From Planctobacterium sp047947135 (GTDB lineage: Bacteria; Pseudomonadota; Gammaproteobacteria; Enterobacterales; Alteromonadaceae), in contig CP170457.1 in NCBI GenBank assembly GCA_047947135.1, positions 2,108,001 to 2,172,000 of the forward strand: a DNA stretch of 64,000 nucleotides. The letters run 5' to 3'. Below, piece after piece: positions 35,770 through 43,412 of the stretch. Each line of letters begins with the position of its first letter. The stretch's first letter is position 1. The position numbers and the translations under genes are program-made. A model generated the notes under the pieces. That model made no database searches, was not told where the DNA came from, and worked only from the letters and a program-made list of their open reading frames with translations.

Positions 35770-36372
35770 TTAGTCCGCAATTAATTGCAAATAGTTCCTA
35801 TTTAAGGCATTTACTTGCTGATTTACTGCCTCAATAGTCGTACTGTTATCGACAATATCGTCGGCAAACTGTAGCCGTGTTTCTCTTGAACATTGAGACT
35901 GCATTATACGTTTTATTTGTTCAGCTCCAACCCCATCCCGCTGACTTCCTCGCGTAATTTGCATCTGTTCACTGCAATCGACGACTAATACGCGATCCAC
36001 TAAAGCCTGCAGTTTGTTCTCAATAAGCAATGGGACGGACAATATGACATAAGGCGATGTAGCAGCCTGACATTGGCGCAGCATTTCCTGACGAATGATC
36101 GGGTGCAGCAGTGCATTCAGCCATTGCTTATCAGAATCGTTTTGAAATACATGCTGTCGCAGTTTGCTTCTATCCAGTTCACCTGAACTGTTGATAACAT
36201 CAGAACCAAATTTTGCGACGATTTCTTGCAATGCGGGTGTGCCGGGTTCAACAACTTCCCTGGCAATGACATCGGCATCCACAATGTCGATGCCCAGTTC
36301 AGCGAAACTGTCTGAGACTGTTGTTTTACCGCTTCCGATACCGCCTGTCAGGCCAATGATTAAACGACTCAT
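35770..36372 (-). CDS. coaE: Dephospho-CoA kinase
   Basis: 200 residues from the ATG at 36372, which overlaps the pilD stop (ATGA). It catalyses the last step of coenzyme A synthesis. The P-loop GLTGGIGSGKTTV is at residues ~6-18, followed by DIVDADVIAREVV and LLHPIIRQEM. pilD-coaE-zapD-yacG is a common order. Confidence 0.96.
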   Translation of the reverse strand: MSRLIIGLTGGIGSGKTTVSDSFAELGIDIVDADVIAREVVEPGTPALQEIVAKFGSDVINSSGELDRSKLRQHVFQNDSDKQWLNALLHPIIRQEMLRQCQAATSPYVILSVPLLIENKLQALVDRVLVVDCSEQMQITRGSQRDGVGAEQIKRIMQSQCSRETRLQFADDIVDNSTTIEAVNQQVNALNRNYLQLIAD

Positions 36373-37256
36373 GACAGCACAAATTGCCAGTATTGGTTGA
36401 TTAACCAATCGCCATAAAACAAGGCGATGATGCCTGCAATTGCCAGATAAGGGCCAAAAGGGATTGCCTTACTCTCTTTTGTGTTGGACAGCGATAATTG
36501 GGCAATGCCAAATGCGGCACCGACAAAGGAAGATAAAATAACGATGACAGGTAAACTGGACACACCCAGCCAGGCTCCCAACGCTGCCAGCAGTTTGAAG
36601 TCGCCGTAACCCATACCTTCTTTTCCGGTTAGTAACTTAAATGCCCAATAGATCCCCCACAGAATTAAATAACCTAATGCTGCACCCCAGAGGGCACTTT
36701 GACTATCGGTAAACATATCCTGGGTATTCAGCAACAATCCCAACCACATAAGGGGAAGCGTGATCTGGTCTGGTAGCAACATTTTGTCCAGATCAATAAA
36801 AGTCAGCGCAATCAGGCTCCAACAAAAAATCAATAAAAAAAACGTTTCCCAGCTAACACCGTAGCTGAGGGCGACGATGACAGACATCACTCCGGTAATC
36901 AGTTCTACCAGCGGATAGCGCCAGTGAATGGGGGACTGACAGGACTTGCATCTGGCTTTCAGCCATAACCAACTGATGATAGGAATGTTTTCCAATGCAG
37001 TAATGCGATGACCACAAGAGGGGCAGGTTGAAGGTGGGAACGCCAGATTAAAGCGAGTCGGCGGTTTTGTATCTTCTACGCTACTTGCAGGGTCAAAGTA
37101 CGCCTGATATTCCGCTTTCCAATCATTTTCCAGCATGATTGGCAATCGATGGATGACGACATTGAGGAAACTACCAACGATCAATCCCAGCAATAGTACA
37201 ACAATGTAAAACGCTAACGGATAGATAGAAAAAACAAGTTGAATATCTTCAATCAT
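36369..37256 (-). CDS. pilD: Type IV prepilin peptidase / N-methyltransferase
   Basis: 295 residues with about eight membrane helices. The cytoplasmic zinc site is C78-x2-C81 ... C103-x2-C106 (CPSC, CKSC). The aspartyl protease residues are in FIDLDKMLLPD and GYGDFKLLAALG. It cleaves the leader of prepilins such as the PilA encoded nearby and methylates the new N-terminus, serving type IV pili and, usually, type II secretion. The stop overlaps the coaE start. Confidence 0.96.
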   Translation of the reverse strand: MIEDIQLVFSIYPLAFYIVVLLLGLIVGSFLNVVIHRLPIMLENDWKAEYQAYFDPASSVEDTKPPTRFNLAFPPSTCPSCGHRITALENIPIISWLWLKARCKSCQSPIHWRYPLVELITGVMSVIVALSYGVSWETFFLLIFCWSLIALTFIDLDKMLLPDQITLPLMWLGLLLNTQDMFTDSQSALWGAALGYLILWGIYWAFKLLTGKEGMGYGDFKLLAALGAWLGVSSLPVIVILSSFVGAAFGIAQLSLSNTKESKAIPFGPYLAIAGIIALFYGDWLINQYWQFVLS

Positions 37257-37344
37257 TAAGAGGTATTCTCAATCTCAAAAAGGCCGCTACTGTGCCAGAA
37301 GCATAACAGAAGGTCTAGTAGGCTCTTGATTCTCTGAGCGCTTC

Positions 37345-38562
37345 CTAGACAACCATTCCCATTTGGAATATTGGCAAGTACATGGCGACGATAAGCCCAC
37401 CAATCACTACCCCCAAAACTGCCATGATGATGGGCTCCAGCAGCGCCGTCAGGCCATCAACCATATCATCAACTTCGCGTTCATAGATGATGGCAATTTT
37501 ACTCAACATGTCATCAACCGAGCCTGATTCTTCCCCGATGGCGATCATTTGCGTCACCATATCCGGGAAAACTTCAGTCGCTCGCATGGCAACATTAATT
37601 TGCTCTCCACCGGCAACTTCGGTACGGATATACATAATGGCATCACGATAAACAGCGTTTCCTGCCGCGCCAGCAGCACTGTCCAATGCTTCAATTAGTG
37701 GCACACCGGCAGCGAACGTGGTTGAAAGTGTGCGGGTAAATCGGGCGATGGATGCCTTTATAAGAATGTCTCCTACAACCGGCAACTTAAGAATTTGTTT
37801 GTCAACTGCGTCACGAAGTTTTTGACTGTTTTTATGTGCTCTTTTAAATAAAACAAAAAAGATGACCATGCCTACCCCAATAAAAGGGCCATAATCCTGC
37901 ACAAATTGCGAAATACCCAATACAAATTGGGTGAAGGCTGGGAGCTCAGCACCAAATCCATTAAAAATTTCTTCAAATTGTGGCACAACAAAAACTAATA
38001 AAACTGTCGTCACAATAAACGCCACGACGATGACTGCAACGGGATAAAACATCGCTTTTTTGATTTTAGATTTGAGGGCTTCCGCCTTCTCTTTGTAAGT
38101 TGCGATGCGGTCATAGATCCCTTCTAATGAACCTGATTGCTCCCCTGTTTTTACCAGGTCGCAATACAGGTCATCAAATTGATCTGGGTGCTTTCTAAGT
38201 GATTGTGATAAAGGATTACCGGCTTTAACCTCGTCGGAAATCGCAACCAACATTTTACGCATAGGGGCTTTGGCGGTTCCCTGAGCGATCATTTCCAATG
38301 TCTGAATAAGGGTAACACCGGCGGACAACATCGTGGCTATTTGTCGAGACACCAGGCAAATGTCCTCAGCCTCTATCTTGCCTCCCCCTATTCCGAATAG
38401 GGGCTTGGGTGCTTTTTTGATTTTAGTAACAGATATACCGCGCTTTCTGAGAATGGCTTTGGCATCATTGACAGTGCCGGCGTTTACTTCCCCTTTTTGT
38501 TTTTGGCCTTTACGGTTTTTTCCGTTCCAAACAAATGACTCTGTATTGTTAGCTTGTGCCAC
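37345..38562 (-). CDS. pilC: Type IV pilus inner-membrane platform protein
   Basis: 405 residues with two GspF/PilC domains, each ending in membrane helices (~170-200, ~220-240, ~375-400). Motifs LVSRQIATMLSAGVTLIQTLEMI and IARFTRTLSTTFAAGVPLIEALDSAAG are typical. It anchors the assembly motor in the membrane. The gene is directly behind pilA; the ATPase gene pilB, usually placed between them, is missing here. Confidence 0.96.
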   Translation of the reverse strand: MAQANNTESFVWNGKNRKGQKQKGEVNAGTVNDAKAILRKRGISVTKIKKAPKPLFGIGGGKIEAEDICLVSRQIATMLSAGVTLIQTLEMIAQGTAKAPMRKMLVAISDEVKAGNPLSQSLRKHPDQFDDLYCDLVKTGEQSGSLEGIYDRIATYKEKAEALKSKIKKAMFYPVAVIVVAFIVTTVLLVFVVPQFEEIFNGFGAELPAFTQFVLGISQFVQDYGPFIGVGMVIFFVLFKRAHKNSQKLRDAVDKQILKLPVVGDILIKASIARFTRTLSTTFAAGVPLIEALDSAAGAAGNAVYRDAIMYIRTEVAGGEQINVAMRATEVFPDMVTQMIAIGEESGSVDDMLSKIAIIYEREVDDMVDGLTALLEPIIMAVLGVVIGGLIVAMYLPIFQMGMVV

Positions 38563-38578
38563 GGCATCTCTCTAAAGC

Positions 38579-38604
38579 AAAAAAGCCCAGTGAAGACTGG
38601 GCTT
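38579..38604 (-). terminator. Terminator between pilA and pilC
   Basis: AAGCCCAGT (38583-38591) and ACTGGGCTT (38596-38604) form a 9-bp stem with a four-base loop, followed on the minus strand by six T. It would end most pilA transcripts and let little through into pilC. Confidence 0.88.
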
Positions 38605-38623
38605 ATGGATGAAAACGCTAGTA

Positions 38624-38995
38624 TTAGCAAAGAGTTGTTGGGTTACATACAGCAGCCCATGTTACAGATCCGCCTGCCAACGTTGGTGTTAGTGTATAGG
38701 TGCCTTGCGTACCTGTAGAGGTAATGACACCGTCTGCAGTGGTTAACTCGCCCGCCACATCAGCCGCGATCCCGTTCGTTCCACCGTCACAGCCAGTTAC
38801 CGTATTGTTCACTTGAGCGCATACCTCAACCGCTGATTTGACACCAGCTGTTCGGTTAATCACTTCACTGAATGACGCTTTGTCGGTGTAACTTTGATAC
38901 GCAGGCAAAGCAATTGCCGCCAGAATACCAATTATAGCCACCACAATCATCAGTTCGATAAGGGTAAAGCCCTTGTTCTTCATTGGTTTAGTCAT
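38624..38995 (-). CDS. pilA: Type IV major pilin
   Basis: 123 residues from the ATG at 38995, chosen because GGAG lies 8 bases before it and gives the short leader MTKPMKNKG; the open frame runs further upstream but without pilin features. Cleavage after Gly9 exposes Phe10, with Glu14 at the conserved +5 position in FTLIELMIVVAIIGILAA. The globular part has two Cys pairs (CAQVNNTVTGC and CNPTTLC near the end), the second likely the pilin disulfide loop. A strong terminator follows. Confidence 0.93.
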   Translation of the reverse strand: MTKPMKNKGFTLIELMIVVAIIGILAAIALPAYQSYTDKASFSEVINRTAGVKSAVEVCAQVNNTVTGCDGGTNGIAADVAGELTTADGVITSTGTQGTYTLTPTLAGGSVTWAAVCNPTTLC

Positions 38996-39366
38996 GTTCA
39001 CTTCTCCAGTCGCATTGTTCTGTTGTAAAGTTGTTAGCTTCACTGTTAAGAGTAGGCAAGTTACCAATATCTGCAAACTGGTAATTGCTTTTTCAAACTC
39101 AGTATAGAATGCAATTGATACCTGGCAAGTATCTTGATGCATACTAAAGTCTGTATCGACAAAAATAATCTGCATTAAAGAAGATAGATAGTCAATAAAC
39201 TGATAACTGTTTCTCAAAAGCGACAAGTTTAGGAGATTTTTACTAATGTGTGCCCTTAAAACAAGGGTCGACGGGGTAGGTTGTGTTGTTTTTGATGAGT
39301 TTGTTAGGCTATCAGGGCGTTATTGTTGCAGCGTATCCGTTGCAGGAGCGAATGCGCCTGCAGAGT

Positions 39367-40272
39367 TCAATTATCCAGTCTTAACGATAAATCGGTGGCC
39401 TGCACATGTTTCGTTAAGGCGCCTGAAGAAATGAAATCTACCCCGGTGTTTGCCAGTTCTTTCAAATGCTCTGCTTCGACATTTCCTGATACTTCCAGCT
39501 TCAGGCGACCGGCGACAAGCTCAACCGCAGTGTGGATATCGGCCAACTGAAAATTATCCAGCATCACGATGTCAGCATTCGCATCTATCGCTTGCTGCAA
39601 TTCGTCCAGGCTTTCAACCTCAACCTCTACAAGAATTTCAGGCTGCATCTGTTTTGCGGTGGCAATGGCTGCCGCAATTGAGCCTGCGGCCATGATATGA
39701 TTTTCTTTGATTAAGAATCGGTCATACAGGCCAATGCGATGGTTGGCACCACCTCCACAAGTTACGGCATACTTTTGTCCAAAACGCATACCCGGTATGG
39801 TTTTTCGCGTATCCAGAATTTGTGTGTTGCTTCCCTCCAACAATTCGGCATAGCGGTTAACCGTGGTTGCCGTGCCCGACAAGGTCTGAGCGAAATTTAA
39901 GGCACATCGCTCCGCAATGAGAATACTGCGAGCAGCCCCTGAAAACGTAACGATGGTGTCCCCCGATTGTAATCGCTGCCCATCTTCTGCCGACCAATTC
40001 AGCTTTATGTTGTCATCAACACAGGCGAAAGTATCCTGTATCCATTGTTTTCCAACAAAAATACAGGGTTCTTTGGTAATGATGCAGCCTGAAACCTGCT
40101 TTTCTGCAGGCAGCAATTGCGCGGTGATATCCAGATGTAAAAAGCGTTTAATATCCGTGCAACCTATGCCTTCTTGCATAACTTTCGATAAGGGAATACC
40201 CAAATCCTGCGCAAGAGAAGTGAGCACGGCGGTTTTTATTTCATCTTTGAGCAGAGTTGAGAATGACGGCAT
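39367..40272 (-). CDS. nadC: Nicotinate-nucleotide pyrophosphorylase (carboxylating)
   Basis: 301 residues. It makes nicotinate mononucleotide from quinolinate and PRPP in NAD synthesis. RSILIAERCALNFAQTLSGTAT, ILDTRKTIPGMR and KYAVTCGGGANHRIGLYD are the substrate-binding motifs, and MLDNFQ and VEVSG-like LEVSGNV near the end bind phosphate. The gene lies near pilA and ampD, a usual gammaproteobacterial setting. Confidence 0.97.
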   Translation of the reverse strand: MPSFSTLLKDEIKTAVLTSLAQDLGIPLSKVMQEGIGCTDIKRFLHLDITAQLLPAEKQVSGCIITKEPCIFVGKQWIQDTFACVDDNIKLNWSAEDGQRLQSGDTIVTFSGAARSILIAERCALNFAQTLSGTATTVNRYAELLEGSNTQILDTRKTIPGMRFGQKYAVTCGGGANHRIGLYDRFLIKENHIMAAGSIAAAIATAKQMQPEILVEVEVESLDELQQAIDANADIVMLDNFQLADIHTAVELVAGRLKLEVSGNVEAEHLKELANTGVDFISSGALTKHVQATDLSLRLDN

Positions 40273-40294
40273 GAAAACTACTTTAATTCATTGT

Positions 40295-40813
40295 TTATAG
40301 GGTACGAAGGATAAGCGTGTCACCACGCTGGGTGAATTCTAGCTGTTTTAGCACGCTCATGCCTAATAAAATTTCATTTCCTTGCATGCCAGGATTAATA
40401 TTACCATCAACATCTTGCAGCATGAGTTCGGCAATGGCCAGGTATTCTATGTTGGTATCGTAAACAGTAACCGTTCCATTGGCAGTGCGACTGCGCAGTG
40501 GCCTGCCTTGGGGAAGATTCAGATCCTCAGCAAGATGGGCCGGAACAGATACATCAGTGGCGCCTGTATCGACCAAGAATATGACGTTTTTGCCGTTAAT
40601 AACCCCGGATGTGACGTAATGTCCCTGTCGATTGCGTTTTAAAATCACTTCTGTGCGGTTGCTGACAGTGCGTGATTCAGGCTGTTGATTAGGGTTAAAT
40701 TGTTGCATTAATTGCTCGTCAAACACCACACTTAATAATCCTAGCGCTATCAGCCAAGCGGCGATGAACATGCCTTTGCCTAGAATAGATGAATTGTTTT
40801 GTTCATTTGCCAT
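40295..40813 (-). CDS. Membrane-anchored retropepsin-like aspartyl protease (TIGR02281 type)
   Basis: 172 residues from the ATG at 40813 (TTGGAAAA site); longer upstream readings lack support. A single membrane helix (~15-33) is followed by a periplasmic retroviral-type aspartyl protease domain with active-site motif FLVDTGATDVSVP (residues ~85-97) and a C-terminal ILLGMSVLKQLEFTQRGDTLILR typical of clan AA proteases. It is expected to act as a dimer. Substrate unknown. It lies between nadC and the divergent ampD. Confidence 0.88.
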   Translation of the reverse strand: MANEQNNSSILGKGMFIAAWLIALGLLSVVFDEQLMQQFNPNQQPESRTVSNRTEVILKRNRQGHYVTSGVINGKNVIFLVDTGATDVSVPAHLAEDLNLPQGRPLRSRTANGTVTVYDTNIEYLAIAELMLQDVDGNINPGMQGNEILLGMSVLKQLEFTQRGDTLILRTL

Positions 40814-40906
40814 AGTGTTTTCCAATGGTAAAACCTGTTTCCAGATGCGCTTTTTCATTCGCCGTGTCATACTGATTAGAAGGCTACTAGTACGCACGAA
40901 ATCATA

Positions 40907-41467
40907 TTGAAAATAATAAACGGCTGGTTGGATGCTGCACAGCAGCGACCATGCCCTCACTTTGATCAGCGACCAGATAATACGGATATCTCACTCCTGG
41001 TGGTTCACGATATCAGTTTGCCACCTGGTGAATTTGGCAAAGGTTATGTACCGCAGTTTTTTGCCGGTAACCTACCAACGCAGGAGCACCCGTTTTTTCA
41101 GGAAATAGCTGAGCTCAGAGTATCGGCACATTGTTTCATAGATCGTCAGGGACAGGTAATGCAATTTGTGTCATTTCATGATCGGGCCTGGCATGCAGGT
41201 GTATCAGTATTTCAGGGGGTTACTCGGTGTAACGACTTTAGTATTGGTATAGAGATGGAAGGAACCGATGAAATCCCCTACACTGATGCACAATATTCTG
41301 CATTGACCAGCCTAACTGACTGTTTGCGTTGTTATTTCCCTAAAATTACAATGGGAAGAATTGTGGGACACTGCGATATTGCACCAGGACGTAAGACGGA
41401 TCCTGGTGTGGCTTTTGATTGGGCACGCTTTAGAAGTGCCCTTGATACTTTTTCCATTAAGGACTGA
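40907..41467 (+). CDS. ampD: 1,6-anhydro-N-acetylmuramyl-L-alanine amidase
   Basis: 186 residues, TTG start at 40907 (no ATG is available; MKIINGWLDAAQQ aligns with the usual AmpD start). It cuts the stem peptide from anhydromuropeptides in cell-wall recycling. Zinc ligands fit His34 (LLVVHDIS) and the pair in GHCDIAPGRKTDPG. In enterobacteria loss of AmpD raises ampC expression. ampE follows after 8 bases. Confidence 0.95.
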   Translation: MKIINGWLDAAQQRPCPHFDQRPDNTDISLLVVHDISLPPGEFGKGYVPQFFAGNLPTQEHPFFQEIAELRVSAHCFIDRQGQVMQFVSFHDRAWHAGVSVFQGVTRCNDFSIGIEMEGTDEIPYTDAQYSALTSLTDCLRCYFPKITMGRIVGHCDIAPGRKTDPGVAFDWARFRSALDTFSIKD

Positions 41468-41475
41468 TTTACATC

Positions 41476-42297
41476 ATGACCATCATAAGTTTGCTGTTAG
41501 TGCTTGCCATCGAACGGATGACGACCAAAACAAAACTGTGGCAAAGCGATTTTTATCTGTCTCAGTATCAGCAGTTTTTGCATCGTCAGGAGTGGCTTGT
41601 GGACGCCAGCCGGCAATGGTCGGTTTACTTTGCATTGTTTTTGCCTGCCATTATCACCTGGCTAATTCTCGATATCGCCGACAGTACGCTTCTGAGCTTT
41701 GTCACCGGTTTTGCGCTACTAATGGTGGCCACCGGTTGCCCTCATATTCGGGCTAAATACAAAGGGTATTTACAGGCAGCTAATCGCGGCGATTTTGCTG
41801 CTCGGGATTTATATGCTGAACAATTGGGGTACAGTGCAGAAGAAAAAGACGTCTCTTTTGGACAGCATATTATCTGGCTGAATTATAAGTACTATTACGC
41901 TGTGGCAGTGTGGTTTGTACTTTTAGGTGCTCCAGGTGTTGCTGCGTATTTAGTGGTCAGACACTTTGCCGTAAATGCCGAGGCAGATTGGGTAAAAGCA
42001 AGCGCTCAACAGTGCCAACATTGGCTGGATTGGATTCCCGTGCGAATTGCGGCATTGGGTTTTTTATTAGTTGGTCATTTCAGCAAAGCTCTGCCCATCT
42101 GGCTGTCGATGTCCTCAGAACTGGAAACAGACGCAAGACGGCTATTAATTACCGTTGCCAAAGCCAGTGAAGATGTTGAACCTGTAGCAGAAGATTGCAC
42201 GGAAGAACCGTGCACTTTGTTAAGGCTGGCTAAACGCAATGTGATGATGCTGTTGGCTGTGGTAGCAGTGTTGACCCTGGCCGGATGGTTACAGTAA
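41476..42297 (+). CDS. ampE: AmpE-like regulatory membrane protein
   Basis: 273 residues with about four membrane helices (~3-12 and ~48-90, 135-160, 190-210, 252-272). The sequence RDLYAEQLGYSAEEK and FWLNYKYY-like IIWLNYKYYYAVAVWF are typical of AmpE, which is cotranscribed with ampD and linked to beta-lactamase signalling. Its exact role is not settled. Confidence 0.92.
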   Translation: MTIISLLLVLAIERMTTKTKLWQSDFYLSQYQQFLHRQEWLVDASRQWSVYFALFLPAIITWLILDIADSTLLSFVTGFALLMVATGCPHIRAKYKGYLQAANRGDFAARDLYAEQLGYSAEEKDVSFGQHIIWLNYKYYYAVAVWFVLLGAPGVAAYLVVRHFAVNAEADWVKASAQQCQHWLDWIPVRIAALGFLLVGHFSKALPIWLSMSSELETDARRLLITVAKASEDVEPVAEDCTEEPCTLLRLAKRNVMMLLAVVAVLTLAGWLQ

Positions 42298-42374
42298 TCC
42301 ATAGTCGGACGAAAGAAATTTTTTAAAAGTTTGTCAAAATCCTCTATTTGACGCTTCGAAACATTAAAAATTTA

Positions 42375-42387
42375 GTGGTAGGACCAC
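42375..42387 (+). promoter_or_regulatory. PdhR-type box 1
   Basis: GTGGTAGGACCAC is a near-ideal PdhR half-site pair (TGGT-N3-ACCA). It sits between the ampE stop and the ampE terminator, 175 bases before pdhR. Confidence 0.6.
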
Positions 42388-42403
42388 AATCGCAAATCTT
42401 TTG

Positions 42404-42429
42404 AAAGTCACGCAATGCGTGGCTTTTTT
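42404..42429 (+). terminator. Terminator of ampDE
   Basis: AAAGTCACGC (42404-42413) and GCGTGGCTTT (42417-42426), one G-T pair, three-base loop, followed by a T run. Confidence 0.85.
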
Positions 42430-42509
42430 GTGTTTTAGGGTCTACAACTAGTGTTGATATTCAATGGCAAACGGTTTACCTGACCGTCGCTTTCGTTTAT
42501 TCTCCTGAA

Positions 42510-42526
42510 AATTGGTAAGACCATTT
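42510..42526 (+). promoter_or_regulatory. PdhR-type box 2, autoregulatory
   Basis: AATTGGTAAGACCATTT matches the known PdhR consensus ATTGGTnnnACCAAT except in the last bases. It ends 24 bases before the pdhR ATG, so pdhR and the downstream pdh genes are likely repressed by PdhR and released by pyruvate. Confidence 0.8.
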
Positions 42527-42549
42527 TACCTATTTTGACGCGCCAAAAG

Positions 42550-43317
42550 ATGCAAAAAATTCAAAATAAAAAATTATCAGACATTATTGTTGAGCGCCTG
42601 GAAGCTATGTTGCTGGAAGGACAATTTCTGGCTGGGCAAAAATTGCCACCAGAGCGACAACTGGCAGAGCAGTTTAATGTGTCAAGACCGTCATTGCGTG
42701 AAGCCATACAAAAGCTTGAAGCCAGAGGTCTGTTGCAGCGACGCCAGGGAGGCGGAACCTATGTGTCGGATAAGCTGACACCCAAGGTTACCGACCCGTT
42801 AATGGCTTTGATTGCGTCAAATCCGGAAAGTCAGTTTGATTTACTGGAGTTTCGCCACGCATTGGAAGGGATGGCTGCGTACTACGCCGCTTTGCGCGGT
42901 GAGGTAGATGACTTTGAGTCACTCAATAACGCCTTAAGTAAAACTGAACTGGCTTACAAGAATGGCAGTATCAGTGAACAGGCTGAAGCGTTGGTGGAGT
43001 TTTATCTATGTATGGCGAAAGGTTCGCAAAACATGGTGTTACTGCACATTATGGGTAATTTGCTGGATGTTTTGCAGGAGAACATTTTGAGTAACCTGCA
43101 ATTGCTGACCAGAAGACCAGAGGCCTACGAACAGATTCATCAGCAGCGCAAACAGATAGTCGCTGCCATTGTTGCAGGAAATCCGGCAACCGCACGTCAG
43201 GAGTCGAATCAACACCTGGCGTATATTGAAAAAACACTATTGGAAATTAATCAGGACGATTTGAAGACGCAACGAGCATTGCGTCGCATAGAAGTGGACA
43301 AACTGTCCCGAAATTGA
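42550..43317 (+). CDS. pdhR: Pyruvate dehydrogenase complex repressor PdhR (GntR family)
   Basis: 255 residues from the ATG at 42550; an in-frame TTG lies at 42535. Neither has a good ribosome site, but the chosen start gives MQKIQNKKLSDIIVERLE, close to E. coli PdhR. The GntR helix-turn-helix reads KLPPERQLAEQFNVSRPSLREAIQKLEARGLLQRRQGGGTYV, and the C-terminal FadR-type helical domain binds the effector (pyruvate in E. coli). PdhR boxes lie just upstream and aceE-aceF-lpdA downstream. Confidence 0.94.
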   Translation: MQKIQNKKLSDIIVERLEAMLLEGQFLAGQKLPPERQLAEQFNVSRPSLREAIQKLEARGLLQRRQGGGTYVSDKLTPKVTDPLMALIASNPESQFDLLEFRHALEGMAAYYAALRGEVDDFESLNNALSKTELAYKNGSISEQAEALVEFYLCMAKGSQNMVLLHIMGNLLDVLQENILSNLQLLTRRPEAYEQIHQQRKQIVAAIVAGNPATARQESNQHLAYIEKTLLEINQDDLKTQRALRRIEVDKLSRN

Positions 43318-43320
43318 CAT

Positions 43321-43380
43321 GGCTAAATCCTTTAGCCTGTTCAATACTTATGAAGCGGTTTAGGGCTGCGGCGCTAAACC
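43321..43380 (+). other. Two hairpins between pdhR and aceE
   Basis: GGCTAAA/TTTAGCC (43321-43337) and GGTTTAG/CTAAACC (43357-43380). Neither has a T run. They may process or stabilise the mRNA between the regulator and the abundant enzyme genes. Confidence 0.45.
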
Positions 43381-43412
43381 AGGAGATTGCAACAACAACA
43401 TAGGAACACAGC

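Noticed and set aside
38996..39366. Sigma-54 promoter for pilA
   Set aside because: No GG-N10-GC arrangement with the right flanks was found upstream on the minus strand.
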